A stretch of 33,722 nucleotides of DNA, from contig NZ_AHYZ01000194.1 in NCBI RefSeq assembly GCF_000255495.1, positions 1 through 33,722 of the forward strand, written 5' to 3'. Numbering within the stretch: position 1 is the first letter of the stretch; each line of letters opens with the position of its first letter. The position numbers were made by a program, and so were the translations under genes. The notes beneath the pieces were generated by a model. The model saw nothing but the letters and a program-made list of their open reading frames with translations, was not told where the DNA came from and did no database searches. Source of the stretch: Liquorilactobacillus vini DSM 20605 (GTDB taxonomy: Bacteria; Bacillota; Bacilli; Lactobacillales; Lactobacillaceae). Below are positions 1-8,862 of this stretch, piece after piece.

Positions 1-10
1 CAGGCACAAT

Positions 11-775
11 TTATTTTATTAAAGTTGTCATTTTTTCCCAATGACATTCTGCACGACAATTTTCTAAATCTTGCGTCAGAATCTGGTGATAACTAATCAG
101 TTGCTGTCCTAAGTCAGTAACTGAAACCTGACTAGTAATCAACTGGCCGTAATAAACTTCATGCTTATAACGAATATTAACTGCTTTCAAATGATGAGTC
201 AGCAAAAACTCCCGCGGCATTGCATCAATTAACCAGTCAAAGTAATGAACATTGTTAACATGATGGTTGCCATCTAAGTCCATAAATCTTACTCGGTAAG
301 TTTTGGCTGGATAAGTTGGCTGAATGTTTGGCTTTTTCGGTTCTGACAAATGTTCGATTTTATTCGTATAAACTGATCCATAGGGTGCTACTAATTCTGG
401 CAAGACTTTAGTCAGCTTGCGCTTTTTCTGATCAATTAAAACAAAAACACTATGCATCTTAGCTAATAACTCGCCAGTTTGATTCTCTAACCAAAAGTAA
501 CGATGGCAAAAGAAGCGATTATAATTTTGTGCCTGAGTTTTAATAACAACCTTTTCACCTAATTTGGGTAAACGATTAATTGTCACTAAATGCTGAGTTA
601 CTACCCAGCCAAGATTCATTGACTGAACTTTTTGCGCAGTCAAGTCTAAATGATTGCTTTGCTCTTGAGAAGCCAGCATAAATAAATTAACTAGCATCCC
701 TGCTGTTAATTGACGTGTCTGATCTGTTTCATAAAATACAATTTGATGATCAAGGGAAAAAATCTCTGCTGTCAT
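11..775 (-). CDS. Acyl-ACP thioesterase (FatA/FatB-like, double hot-dog fold)
   Basis: A 254-residue cytoplasmic protein that matches the bacterial acyl-ACP thioesterase family, which hydrolyses acyl-acyl carrier protein to free fatty acid and ACP. The N-terminal hot-dog half holds the typical YETDQTRQLT stretch near residue 15. The C-terminal half holds the DLDGNHHVNNVHYFDW block around residues 165-182, whose Asn/His residues fit the family's active-site region. Length is normal for the lactic acid bacterial enzymes. The ATG start is preceded by a GAGTGAGC ribosome binding site that lies just after the rsmI stop, so it is probably the last gene of the tmk-rsmI transcript. Family assignment is firm; chain-length preference cannot be read from sequence. 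Confidence 0.88.
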   Translation of the reverse strand: MTAEIFSLDHQIVFYETDQTRQLTAGMLVNLFMLASQEQSNHLDLTAQKVQSMNLGWVVTQHLVTINRLPKLGEKVVIKTQAQNYNRFFCHRYFWLENQTGELLAKMHSVFVLIDQKKRKLTKVLPELVAPYGSVYTNKIEHLSEPKKPNIQPTYPAKTYRVRFMDLDGNHHVNNVHYFDWLIDAMPREFLLTHHLKAVNIRYKHEVYYGQLITSQVSVTDLGQQLISYHQILTQDLENCRAECHWEKMTTLIK

Positions 776-780
776 TCAGC

Positions 781-1662
781 TCACTCTCCTAAATGATGAA
801 AAGCATTATAAACGACTTGCCTTTTTAAGTTATTTTCTTTAGCCACTTGTTTAATTGCAACATTTGGCTTAAGGTGCCCATCAGCTAACAACTCTTTGAC
901 TTTAGCTTCAATTTGCTCGCCTGAAAGCTGTTCAGCTTTGGGAACAGCTATGTTACCTTCGAGTAGCAAACAGAACTCACCCCGCACGTTTTCTGTTTGA
1001 CTCCAAGCCAGTGCTTCTGTTAAATTTCCTCGGAGATATTCTTCAAATTTTTTAGTCAATTCACGTCCTAAAACAATCTTCTCCTTTGGCCCCAAAACAG
1101 CTAGCAGATCCTTTAATGTTTGGCTTAAATGATGAGGAGCTTCGTATAAAACCATTGTTACTTGTTGCTGAGCTAGAAAAGCTAGCTGTTGGCGGCGTTG
1201 CTTTTTCTGACGACTTAAAAAGCCAAAAAATAAAAACGGCTGTGGTGGCAACCCTGAAGCAATCAAAGCTGTTAATCCTGCGTTGGCTCCCGGTAAAGCT
1301 ATAACTGGGATCTTTTGCTGAATACAAGCTTGCACTAGTTCATGTCCCGGATCACTAATTGAAGGCATCCCTGCATCGCTAACTTGAGCTATTTTTTGAC
1401 CAGCCACTAATTTTTTCAGCAATAATGGAATTCTTTCCTGGGTATTATGCTCATGAAAACTAATCTGTGGAGTTTTAATTTCAAAATGATTTAACAACTT
1501 TTGCGTATTACGTGTATCTTCTGCAGCGATCAAATCAACCGTTTTTAAAGTTTCGACCGCCCGAAAAGTTATATCAGCCAAATTTCCAATCGGTGTTGGC
1601 ACTAAATAAAGCGTTCCTAATTGATCCGTCGCTTCAAAACTACTAATTGCTTCGAGAGTCAT
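781..1662 (-). CDS. rsmI: 16S rRNA (cytidine1402-2'-O)-methyltransferase RsmI
   Basis: A 293-residue SAM-dependent methyltransferase of the tetrapyrrole-methylase fold that 2'-O-methylates C1402 in the decoding centre of 16S rRNA. Diagnostic segments are LYLVPTPIGNLADIT near the N-terminus, AAEDTRNTQKLL, the glycine-rich SDAGMPSISDPG SAM-binding loop, and the ALPGANAGLTALIASG segment. The frame is open further upstream, but the start chosen is the ATG inside the ATGA overlap with the yabA stop, which gives normal family length and implies translational coupling. Neighbours yabA and holB are the standard Firmicutes context for this gene. Confidence 0.95.
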   Translation of the reverse strand: MTLEAISSFEATDQLGTLYLVPTPIGNLADITFRAVETLKTVDLIAAEDTRNTQKLLNHFEIKTPQISFHEHNTQERIPLLLKKLVAGQKIAQVSDAGMPSISDPGHELVQACIQQKIPVIALPGANAGLTALIASGLPPQPFLFFGFLSRQKKQRRQQLAFLAQQQVTMVLYEAPHHLSQTLKDLLAVLGPKEKIVLGRELTKKFEEYLRGNLTEALAWSQTENVRGEFCLLLEGNIAVPKAEQLSGEQIEAKVKELLADGHLKPNVAIKQVAKENNLKRQVVYNAFHHLGE

Positions 1663-2000
1663 GCATGTCGCTCCCCATAAATAATATTTTGACAAAAAAC
1701 ACAAGGTTCATCATTCAGGCGCCGTGTTCCATACATATTATCAACATTGCAAACATGAAACCCTTCTTCGTAAAGCTTCTCTAAATTTTTTCGTGATTTT
1801 GACAAACCATTACCGGTTGATTGCTTTTGTTGTTCCAATTCTTCCAGTCGATCACGCAAATGTTGATTTTCGATTTCCAACTCCGCATTTCTCTCAATAA
1901 CGTTCATCAATTTTTCCTTGATTTTATTAATTTGCTCGACTGAACGATTTGTCTGTTTCTCCAATTCAGAGAAATCATCATACAGTTTACGATTATTCAA
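1659..2000 (-). CDS. yabA: Replication initiation control protein YabA
   Basis: A 113-residue protein matching YabA, which limits re-initiation by binding DnaA and the DnaN clamp. The N-terminal two thirds form a heptad-rich helix (coiled coil, about residues 8-60). The C-terminus carries a zinc-binding pattern with HVC followed by DEPCVFC. Position between holB and rsmI is the conserved one. The start is taken as the TTG at 2000, because the upstream in-frame GTG lies inside the GAGGTG ribosome binding site, which sits 6 bases before the TTG. The stop overlaps the rsmI ATG. Confidence 0.92.
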   Translation of the reverse strand: MNNRKLYDDFSELEKQTNRSVEQINKIKEKLMNVIERNAELEIENQHLRDRLEELEQQKQSTGNGLSKSRKNLEKLYEEGFHVCNVDNMYGTRRLNDEPCVFCQNIIYGERHA

Positions 2001-2024
2001 AAAAAGCACCTCGATATTTGCTTA

Positions 2025-3005
2025 CTATCCATGATAACACTTGATCAGTTGCAGCGTCAGCGCCTCAAGTAAATTTTGAAAATTGATGTTTTCTTGCTGC
2101 AATCTTGGTTGATTCAAAAGCAATTCCACTGCTGTTAGCTGTTTAGTCAAAGAATACTTTGTCAATCGCTGCTTAAACTGCAAAGCTTGATCCTGAAAGT
2201 AAACCATTTTAGTCCCAATTGCACAACGCAGCAAATCCTTACTAAATAATTCCAGCAACTGTATAAATAAATTTTGTTCATCTTTATTAGTAATTAATGG
2301 CATAAATTTAACTTGCACATCAACCAATGCTAACCACTCATTGTTCAAAATTTTTAAAAACCACTGGGTTAATCGTTTGCTCAGTTCAAGAACAGTTTTT
2401 TCATCCGCTAATTGCCGAGCAGTTTGGATGTCGACCGTTAGGCCAGCTAAAAGTGTATTTAAACCCTCCTGTTGATAGGTTTGAATTCTTTGCTCTTCCG
2501 AAGGCAGCTGCATTTTAAATAGCTGGCAACGTGAAACAATTGTTGGCAACAGTTGGTTGAGACTGGCAACCAGCAAAAAAACCGTTATTTGACCACTTGG
2601 CTCCTCAATAAACTTCAGCAAACTATTAGCGGCACTTGCGGTCATTTTTTCAGCATTTTCAATAATAATAATTTTTTGACGGCTTTCAACACCACTACTG
2701 TTGAACTCGCTTTTTAAAAATCTGGTTTGTTCAACTTTAATGCTATTACCAGCCGGCAGTAAATCAATCACATCTGGATGATTACCAGAGAAGATGCGCT
2801 GACACTCACCACATTTTCCGCAAGGTTGTCCTTTCACTGGGTGTTGACAAAAAAGTCCGGCAGCAACCCATAACGCCAATTCATGTTTTCCACTGCCAGC
2901 TGGCCCAGTTAATAAATAAGCATGGACCAATTTTTTATGCTGAATCAAATCAGCAAAATAGGCTGTTAATCGTGGCTGTCGAGCAATAATATCCTTTTTT
3001 CCCAA
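2025..3005 (-). CDS. holB: DNA polymerase III delta' subunit
   Basis: About 326 residues; the delta' clamp-loader AAA+ subunit that works with DnaX and delta to load the sliding clamp. Visible are the P-loop-like LLTGPAGSGKHELAL segment near residue 35, a four-cysteine zinc module (CQHP...CGKCGEC), NSLLKFIEEPSG, and the sensor segment TIVSRCQLF. The Walker lysine is kept although delta' usually does not hydrolyse ATP. Start is uncertain: GTG at 3014 is almost on top of the AGGA ribosome binding site, so the TTG at 3005 is preferred. It follows darA closely and precedes yabA. Confidence 0.93.
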   Translation of the reverse strand: MGKKDIIARQPRLTAYFADLIQHKKLVHAYLLTGPAGSGKHELALWVAAGLFCQHPVKGQPCGKCGECQRIFSGNHPDVIDLLPAGNSIKVEQTRFLKSEFNSSGVESRQKIIIIENAEKMTASAANSLLKFIEEPSGQITVFLLVASLNQLLPTIVSRCQLFKMQLPSEEQRIQTYQQEGLNTLLAGLTVDIQTARQLADEKTVLELSKRLTQWFLKILNNEWLALVDVQVKFMPLITNKDEQNLFIQLLELFSKDLLRCAIGTKMVYFQDQALQFKQRLTKYSLTKQLTAVELLLNQPRLQQENINFQNLLEALTLQLIKCYHG

Positions 3006-3017
3006 ACTTAACACATC

Positions 3018-4008
<991 letters not shown>

Positions 4009-4084
4009 GCTGATAACTCCTAACTACATTAACTATACATTTATTTTACTTTACTAGTTAGCGCCTGTCTAACAAATCAAGTAA

Positions 4085-4132
4085 TAAAAAACCTGACTTT
4101 TAATCCTTTTTAAAAAAGAAAATAAAGTCAGG
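4085..4132 (-). terminator. Rho-independent terminator after yaaL
   Basis: Perfect 9-bp stem CCTGACTTT/AAAGTCAGG (4092-4100 with 4124-4132) around a 23-base A/T-rich loop. On the minus strand it is followed by TTTTTTATT. It closes the ybxB-dnaX-recR-yaaL transcript and separates it from tmk. Confidence 0.75.
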
Positions 4133-4140
4133 AGCATTCA

Positions 4141-4383
4141 TCAATCACTTTCCAGCATTGATGTTCGAAAGTGAGCTTTAACTTTTCGCCGCCGTGCTTC
4201 ACGATATAAAAACTCATATTTAGCTGCTGCTAATTCAACCACGGCGTTTAATTCATCGTCAGCTTCGCGAACCGCTACTAACGTTTGCTTTGAACGATTC
4301 CAATCTTCAGTTGCGATCCCAATTGCGTCAAGTAAATACTCATCATATTCCTGCCGCAATTTATGTTTTGTTCTTCCAAACAC
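4141..4383 (-). CDS. yaaL: YaaL family protein (DUF2508)
   Basis: A small acidic/basic helical protein of about 80 residues with the YaaL-type core LRQEYDEYLLDAIGIATEDW followed by NRSKQTL and YEFLYREARRR. It sits directly after recR, as in Bacillus and other Firmicutes. Function is unknown in the family. An upstream in-frame start exists inside recR, but the GTG at 4383 is preferred because an AGGGAAG ribosome binding site lies between the recR stop and this codon. Confidence 0.8.
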   Translation of the reverse strand: MFGRTKHKLRQEYDEYLLDAIGIATEDWNRSKQTLVAVREADDELNAVVELAAAKYEFLYREARRRKVKAHFRTSMLESD

Positions 4384-4399
4384 TTTGCAATCACTTCCC

Positions 4400-4999
4400 T
4401 TAAATCTCTTGCCGTCCCTCAATTGCTTTATATAAAGTCATTTCATCAGCATATTCAATATCACTGCCGACAGCTAAGCCATGTGCCAACCGAGTAATTT
4501 TGATTCCCGCTGGTTTTAACAAACGGGATAAGTACATCGCCGTTGCTTCTCCTTCCGGGGTTGCATTTGTTGCAACAATTACTTCAGTGATTGTTGGATG
4601 TGTTTGCAGACGTTTAACTAACGCCGTAATGTTTAAATCATCTGGTCCTTTACCCTCCATTGGTGAAAGGACTCCATGCAAAACGTGATAAAGGCCATGA
4701 TACTCATTCATTCTCTCCAGCGACATAACATCTTTGGAATCTTCAACCACAATCACTTTGCTTTGATCGCGACTTTGATCACGACAAATTTGGCAAGGAT
4801 CATCCTCGGTAACGTTGCCGCAAATACTGCAATATTTCAAATTACGTTTAACCGCCTGTAAAGCTGCCGCAAACTGATCGACATCCGCTTGCGGCAAGTT
4901 AATTGTATAAAAAGCCAACCGGGTGGCAGTTTTTTCGCCGATTCCTGGTAAGTGCATATAACTATCGATCAACTTAGCGATTGGTTCTGGATACTGCAT
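4400..4999 (-). CDS. recR: Recombination mediator protein RecR
   Basis: A 199-residue RecR, which works with RecF and RecO to load RecA on gapped DNA. In order: the helix-hairpin-helix [15 protein letters not shown], a C4 zinc finger (CSICGN...DPCQIC), the Toprim domain beginning [10 protein letters not shown] with the acidic EGEAT segment, and the C-terminal [19 protein letters not shown] typical of RecR. Length matches the family exactly. It lies between ebfC and yaaL, the conserved context. The ATG follows AAGGAAAC. Confidence 0.97.
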   Translation of the reverse strand: MQYPEPIAKLIDSYMHLPGIGEKTATRLAFYTINLPQADVDQFAAALQAVKRNLKYCSICGNVTEDDPCQICRDQSRDQSKVIVVEDSKDVMSLERMNEYHGLYHVLHGVLSPMEGKGPDDLNITALVKRLQTHPTITEVIVATNATPEGEATAMYLSRLLKPAGIKITRLAHGLAVGSDIEYADEMTLYKAIEGRQEI

Positions 5000-5024
5000 A
5001 CTTTGTTTCCTTTCTTAGCTGACA

Positions 5025-5336
5025 TTACATTCCAGGAAAATTACGTGTATATTTGCCCATTGTCTTTTGCGTCTCGGTTTCAATTTGCTTAAGTGCATCA
5101 TTGCTTGCCATAATAATTAAATCCTGCAGCATATCAATATCGTCTGGATCAACTGCTTCAGGCTTGATTTGAATATCAGTCATTTCTTTTTTTCCTGAAA
5201 ATTTAACTACAACAGCATCATCAGCTGCATGACCGCTAAATTCTTTCTTTTCCAGTTCAGCTTGATCTTGTTTCATGTTTTTCTGCATTTTTTGCATTTG
5301 ACGCATCATACCTTGCATATTCATCCCACGCATCAT
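5025..5336 (-). CDS. ebfC: YbaB/EbfC family nucleoid-associated protein
   Basis: A 103-residue DNA-binding protein of the YbaB/EbfC family, which forms a tweezer-like homodimer. It has a methionine/glutamine-rich N-terminus ([17 protein letters not shown]), the [21 protein letters not shown] core and the [15 protein letters not shown] helix. It sits between dnaX and recR as expected. Two adjacent ATGs are possible starts; the ribosome binding site is GGATG just upstream. Confidence 0.93.
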   Translation of the reverse strand: MMRGMNMQGMMRQMQKMQKNMKQDQAELEKKEFSGHAADDAVVVKFSGKKEMTDIQIKPEAVDPDDIDMLQDLIIMASNDALKQIETETQKTMGKYTRNFPGM

Positions 5337-5358
5337 AATAATTCATCCTTTCAATTAA

Positions 5359-7062
5359 TTAATCATCTTTAAACTCAACTAATTTTTCAGCATCTTTACC
5401 CCAAATTTTTTGAGCCGCAAGAGCTTGTGAGTTTTTAGCCGACACTGCTTGCTTCGTGACCGACTTGGTTGACTCCGCTTTATTATGCTGATACTCCTTC
5501 AAATAATTTTTCCTAATTTGTGGCCATTGCTCCTGCGGCAAAAAAGTCAGCTTGACTTGACGGCCTAACAAACTAGCCAAATCTGTCACTAGTTGTGTTT
5601 GTAATTGTTGATTTTCAACAGCTTTTTCAAATAAGAAAGCGTATTGAAAACTGATCACTGCAGCAGTTTGACTGGCTGCAACTGGTTGACTAACGTTCAT
5701 GATTGCCCTCTGCGTGACTGAAAGCTTTGCCATTAAATCTTGCCAAACATCTTTGAGCTCATCTAAGCTTTCTCGTGAAGCACTACCTAAAACTGTATAA
5801 ATAGCTTTGAGATTTGGCTGAATTTTAGTCTGCTTTGTTACTGAAACCTTTTTTGGTTCATGAACCGGCTTCTCTTCAGGCTTGGATCGTTGCACTAATT
5901 GATCTAGCTGTTTTTTTAAAGTCATGACTTCAGTTTGCAGCTTAGTAATTTCTGCTTCAGCCGGTGCAGTTGTGGCAGCTCGGTCATTCGATTTAAGTTG
6001 ACAGAGCTTAACCGTTGCTACATCTAAGTATACTTCCTGATGGGTCGCAAAACGCATTGCCTGTTGTTCTTGGCTTAGAATATCCAATGCCTGGTAAATA
6101 ACTTTTGTTGGTATTTTTTTAGCCAAAGAAATCAGTACTTGATTTGACTCTCCCTTTTGATCCTTAAAAACCGTTTGCTGGAGCAACAATTGTCGACAAT
6201 AATCAATCAGACCTTCAAATAATTGATTAGGGTCTTTGCCATCAGCCAGAAGTTGTTGAATCTGCTGAAAAGCTGGTGCCGCTTGCTGCGAAAAAACTGC
6301 CCTTAAATAGGCTGCCAGCTGTTCTTGAGCTACACTGCCAGTAACCAATAAAGCGTCTTTGAGTGTTGCCTGATGATTACCAAATGACAAAACTTGATCC
6401 AACATACTCAAAGCATCACGCATCCCACCAGCAGCAGCCTTGGCAATTACTTCTAAAGCAGCTGGATCAAAAGTGACTTTTTCTTGCTTTAAGATATATT
6501 CCATCCGTTTGATCAAAGTTTGATCATTAATGCGATGAAAATCAAAGCGCTGGGTCCGTGAAATAATTGTGGCTGGGATTTTATAAGGTTCAGTTGTTGC
6601 CAAAATGAAAATCACATTAGCTGGCGGCTCTTCCAAGGTTTTTAATAAAGCGTTGAATGCTCCAGTTGAAAGCATATGCACTTCGTCAATAATATAAATC
6701 TTATAATCTGCCTGGGTAGGAGCGTATTTAACCTTCTCACGAATATCGCGAATTTCATCAACACTATTATTAGAAGCAGCATCGATTTCAATCACATCAT
6801 TTAAGCGTCCTTCAGTGATTGCTCGGCAAATCTCACACTGATTGCAGGGTTCACCATTCTTTTGAAAATGACAATTAATCGCTTTAGCAAAAATTTTAGC
6901 TGCCGAAGTTTTTCCGGTACCACGTGGCCCAGTAAAAAGGTAAGCATGACTTGTCTGCTTAGCCGCAATTGCATTTTTTAATGTCTGTGTAATCAATTGC
7001 TGACCAACCAAATCAGTAAATTGCTGTGGCCGCCAAACTCGGTAGAGTGCCCGATACCCCAT
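5359..7062 (-). CDS. dnaX: DNA polymerase III gamma/tau subunit
   Basis: A 567-residue clamp-loader ATPase. The AAA+ module starts ALYRVWRPQQFTDLVGQ, with Walker A TGPRGTGKTSAAK near residue 45, a four-cysteine zinc module (CHFQ...CNQCEIC), Walker B IYIIDEVHML, and sensor 1 ATTEPYKIPATIISR with the arginine finger in SRTQRFDF. The C-terminal part carries a predicted coiled coil followed by a tau-like domain that would contact the polymerase and helicase. I see no slippery A-run for a separate gamma product. The ATG at 7062 follows AGGAGC. It lies immediately downstream of the SRP RNA. Confidence 0.97.
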   Translation of the reverse strand: MGYRALYRVWRPQQFTDLVGQQLITQTLKNAIAAKQTSHAYLFTGPRGTGKTSAAKIFAKAINCHFQKNGEPCNQCEICRAITEGRLNDVIEIDAASNNSVDEIRDIREKVKYAPTQADYKIYIIDEVHMLSTGAFNALLKTLEEPPANVIFILATTEPYKIPATIISRTQRFDFHRINDQTLIKRMEYILKQEKVTFDPAALEVIAKAAAGGMRDALSMLDQVLSFGNHQATLKDALLVTGSVAQEQLAAYLRAVFSQQAAPAFQQIQQLLADGKDPNQLFEGLIDYCRQLLLQQTVFKDQKGESNQVLISLAKKIPTKVIYQALDILSQEQQAMRFATHQEVYLDVATVKLCQLKSNDRAATTAPAEAEITKLQTEVMTLKKQLDQLVQRSKPEEKPVHEPKKVSVTKQTKIQPNLKAIYTVLGSASRESLDELKDVWQDLMAKLSVTQRAIMNVSQPVAASQTAAVISFQYAFLFEKAVENQQLQTQLVTDLASLLGRQVKLTFLPQEQWPQIRKNYLKEYQHNKAESTKSVTKQAVSAKNSQALAAQKIWGKDAEKLVEFKDD

Positions 7063-7092
7063 GTCAAATGCTCCTTTTTTGCATATTCACTT

Positions 7093-7124
7093 AAAAAAAA
7101 CTCCCGACCAGCACCGATCGAGAG
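7093..7124 (-). terminator. Rho-independent terminator of the SRP RNA
   Basis: A 9-bp stem with wobble pairs (CTCTCGATC with GGTCGGGAG, plus-strand 7101-7109 and 7116-7124) and a 6-base loop, followed on the minus strand by eight T. It directly follows the SRP RNA, and some read-through into dnaX is possible. Confidence 0.75.
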
Positions 7125-7136
7125 GTTAATTACCAA

Positions 7137-7236
7137 ATTAACTTGGAACACATGTCATACTCTGCTTAGTGCTGCTTCCTTCCGGATCTGACACGCTTCA
7201 CCGAGATCACATTGTCCCAAGGCCTTACGGCACTCT
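7137..7236 (-). ncRNA. ffs: Signal recognition particle RNA (small bacterial type, 4.5S-like)
   Basis: The minus strand contains the near-universal SRP RNA apical motif GTCAGATCCGGAAGGAAGCA (7167-7186), where the GGAAGGAAGCAGC tetraloop and symmetric loop bind Ffh. Flanking arms CTTGGGA and TTCCAAG pair to form the long helix. The size, about 100 bases, fits the short SRP RNA of lactobacilli rather than the 270-base Bacillus form. It lies between tadA and dnaX in the same orientation, the usual Firmicutes location, and ends at a terminator. The exact 5' and 3' ends are approximate. Confidence 0.92.
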
Positions 7237-7271
7237 CTATTTTACATGAAATTGAGCAAAAATTCCAGTCC

Positions 7272-7751
7272 CTATTTTGTTTTTCGCTTTTTTTGTCGAA
7301 TTTTTCGAAAAAAGCTTCGTAAACGCTCAGCTGCTTCTGCCTCTAAAACCCCAGCAGTAACTTGAGCTTGATGGTTAAACCTTTGATCAGTTAACAAGTT
7401 CAACAAACTACCAGCTGTCCCTGCCTTGGGATCGGCAGCTCCATAATATACCTCAGCAATCCGTGCATTAATAATTGCGCCGCTACACATTGGACATGGC
7501 TCTAAAGTAACAAATAATTGCGCCTTTTCCAGCCGCCAGCTATGCAAAAAAGCATTTGCCTCTTCAATTGCCAGCATTTCAGCATGGAATGTAGCATCTT
7601 GACTATGCTCACGCAGATTATGACCGCGTCCAATAATTTGCCCCTGATAAACAATTACGCAGCCAATTGGCACCTCGCCGAGCTGAGCTGCTTGATCTGC
7701 TTCAAAAAGTGCCGCACGCATATATTTTTGCTGTTCCATTTTATCCAGCAT
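7272..7751 (-). CDS. tadA: tRNA-specific adenosine-34 deaminase
   Basis: A 159-residue zinc deaminase that converts the wobble adenosine of tRNA-Arg(ACG) to inosine. It shows the catalytic FHAEMLAIEEA motif (His ligand and Glu proton shuttle near residue 57), the zinc-ligand motif LEPCPMCSGAI and the YYGAADPKAGTAGSLLNLL segment typical of TadA rather than cytidine deaminases. The ATG at 7751 has GAGGG 5 bases upstream and begins one base after the ybxB stop, so the two are coupled. Confidence 0.95.
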   Translation of the reverse strand: MLDKMEQQKYMRAALFEADQAAQLGEVPIGCVIVYQGQIIGRGHNLREHSQDATFHAEMLAIEEANAFLHSWRLEKAQLFVTLEPCPMCSGAIINARIAEVYYGAADPKAGTAGSLLNLLTDQRFNHQAQVTAGVLEAEAAERLRSFFRKIRQKKRKTK

Positions 7752-7752
7752 T

Positions 7753-8375
7753 TTATCCCTCGCTTACTTTGCTGCTCAACAAAACATAATAACCTTTCTG
7801 TCGCAATAGAACTTGGGCTTGTCCAAAAACGGCTTCCAACTGTTTTTTTGCTGAAGGAGCACCCTGCTTTTTTTGGATAACAATTATCAGCTGCCCTTGT
7901 GATTTTAAATGTTCACCTGCTTCAGTAATAATTTTTTGGACAACCTTTTTGCCAGCTCTAATTGGTGGATTAGAAATAATTAAATCATAATCTGAAGCGC
8001 TAACTTGCTGGTAAATATTGGAAGCCCAAATTTTAACATTCGTCAGTTGGTTTAAAGTGGCATTCTTTTTGGCTAATTCCAAGGCCCGCTGATTAATGTC
8101 AATCAAGTCAACTTGGCTTTCTGGAAACCTTTTGGCTAATGCTAAGCCTAAGGGACCATAGCCACAACCTACATCCAATATTTTCTTAAAATCAGTATTA
8201 GTTAAAGCGAGCTGATTAATAGCTGTCAGTAAAGTTCACTACCAAAATCAACAGTATTTTTTGAAAAAACACCGTTATCGGTAGTAAAATAAAAAGTGTT
8301 TCCCAGTAAATCAAAAGTCCATTCTTGTTCATGATGACTTGCTGAAGGATTTTGAGAATAATAATAGTCTGTCAT
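7753..8375 (-). pseudogene. RsmC/YbxB-like 16S rRNA methyltransferase, frameshifted
   Basis: A class I SAM methyltransferase of the RsmC (YbxB) family, predicted to methylate a guanine of 16S rRNA. The N-terminal part starts at the ATG at 8375 as MTDYYYSQNP, continues WTFDLLGNTFYFTTDNGVFS and VDFGSEL, then stops. The remainder lies in another frame: LLTAINQLAL, then the SAM motif LDVGCGYGPLGLALA and the catalytic ISNPPIRAGK. The join is a T3 run (plus-strand 8231-8233); a fourth T would restore a 207-residue protein, the normal size. Both halves look well conserved, so this is a recent lesion or a sequence error. It opens the gene string leading to tadA and dnaX. Confidence 0.88.
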
Positions 8376-8412
8376 TGTTAATTCAACCTGCCTTAATAAG
8401 GTTTGCACTTTG

Positions 8413-8428
8413 ATACTATATATTGTTT
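8413..8428 (+). promoter_or_regulatory. NrdR box 1
   Basis: ATACTATATATTGTTT matches the palindromic NrdR consensus acaCwAtATaTwGtgt at 14 of 16 positions by eye. It lies 31 bases from a second, weaker copy and upstream of the nrdH promoter. NrdR is the dATP/ATP-sensing repressor of ribonucleotide reductase genes. The box also covers the -10 element proposed for the divergent ybxB promoter. Confidence 0.75.
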
Positions 8429-8444
8429 GTGATTTACAATTCAA
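8415..8444 (-). promoter_or_regulatory. Candidate sigma-A promoter of ybxB
   Basis: On the minus strand, TTGAAT (8439-8444), an 18-base spacer and TATAGT (8415-8420). The distance to the ybxB ATG is about 40 bases. NrdR box 1 covers the -10 and box 2 touches the -35. Confidence 0.5.
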
Positions 8445-8459
8445 ACCAACATCTTGTGC
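8444..8459 (+). promoter_or_regulatory. NrdR box 2
   Basis: AACCAACATCTTGTGC matches the NrdR consensus at about 11 of 16 positions, including the core C, A, AT, TwG and tg. It begins exactly 31 bases after box 1, the helical-phase spacing typical of paired NrdR boxes, and ends 7 bases before the nrdH -35. Confidence 0.6.
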
Positions 8460-8466
8460 CTTGAAC

Positions 8467-8494
8467 TTGATATTTTTGAAAGATGTTGTATACT
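8467..8494 (+). promoter_or_regulatory. Promoter of nrdH-nrdE-nrdF
   Basis: TTGATA (8467-8472), a 16-base spacer and TATACT (8489-8494), placed about 33 bases before the nrdH ATG and just downstream of the two NrdR boxes. Confidence 0.65.
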
Positions 8495-8527
8495 AAGCAT
8501 ACAATACATTTAGACGAGGTGCCAATC

Positions 8528-8758
8528 ATGACTTTATCAATTTATACAAAAAATAATTGTATCCAATGTAAAATGACCAAAAAATTTTTAGCTGAACACC
8601 AAATTGCTTATGAAGAACACAATATCAACCGAGAACCAGAATACATTGATTACCTAAAAGAAAAAGGCTTCCGCAGTGTCCCCGTGATCGAAAGGAACAG
8701 CAATCCAATTATTAATGGTTTTCGGCCAGATTTACTGAAAAATTTGATCGCACGCTAA
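8528..8758 (+). CDS. nrdH: Glutaredoxin-like protein NrdH
   Basis: A 76-residue thioredoxin-fold electron donor for the class Ib ribonucleotide reductase. It has the redox motif CIQC near residue 11, the cis-proline segment FRSVPVI and the C-terminal GFRPDLLKNL typical of NrdH. The ATG at 8528 is chosen over an upstream in-frame start because GAGGTG lies 6 bases before it and the resulting length is standard. It heads nrdHEF; no nrdI lies next to it. Confidence 0.93.
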   Translation: MTLSIYTKNNCIQCKMTKKFLAEHQIAYEEHNINREPEYIDYLKEKGFRSVPVIERNSNPIINGFRPDLLKNLIAR

Positions 8759-8781
8759 AATTAGTTGAATTCGTCTTAACC

Positions 8782-8813
8782 AAGAGTTTCGTTGCTTAGT
8801 CTACGAAACTCTT
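8782..8813 (+). terminator. Hairpin between nrdH and nrdE (attenuator or processing site)
   Basis: Perfect 11-bp stem AAGAGTTTCGT/ACGAAACTCTT with a 10-base loop, followed by GCTAATTTT rather than a clean T tract. It may act as a weak terminator that sets the nrdH:nrdEF ratio or protect the nrdH mRNA 3' end. Confidence 0.5.
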
Positions 8814-8862
8814 GCTAATTTTAACAGTCTGACTTTAAAATCCAAAGAAAGTGGTGACAAAT

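Noticed and set aside
1061..1327. Open frames of 70-90 codons on both strands inside rsmI, and similar ones in other genes
   Set aside because: They lie over clearly conserved coding sequence, have no ribosome binding site and no recognisable protein features.
4009..4084. Promoter for tmk
   Set aside because: TATAGT and TTGTTA-like hexamers exist but no pair has both good matches and spacing, so it was not listed.
8226..8240. Programmed frameshift in ybxB
   Set aside because: The CTT-TAC context would need a Leu tRNA to re-pair on ACT, which is unfavourable, and no stimulatory structure is evident.
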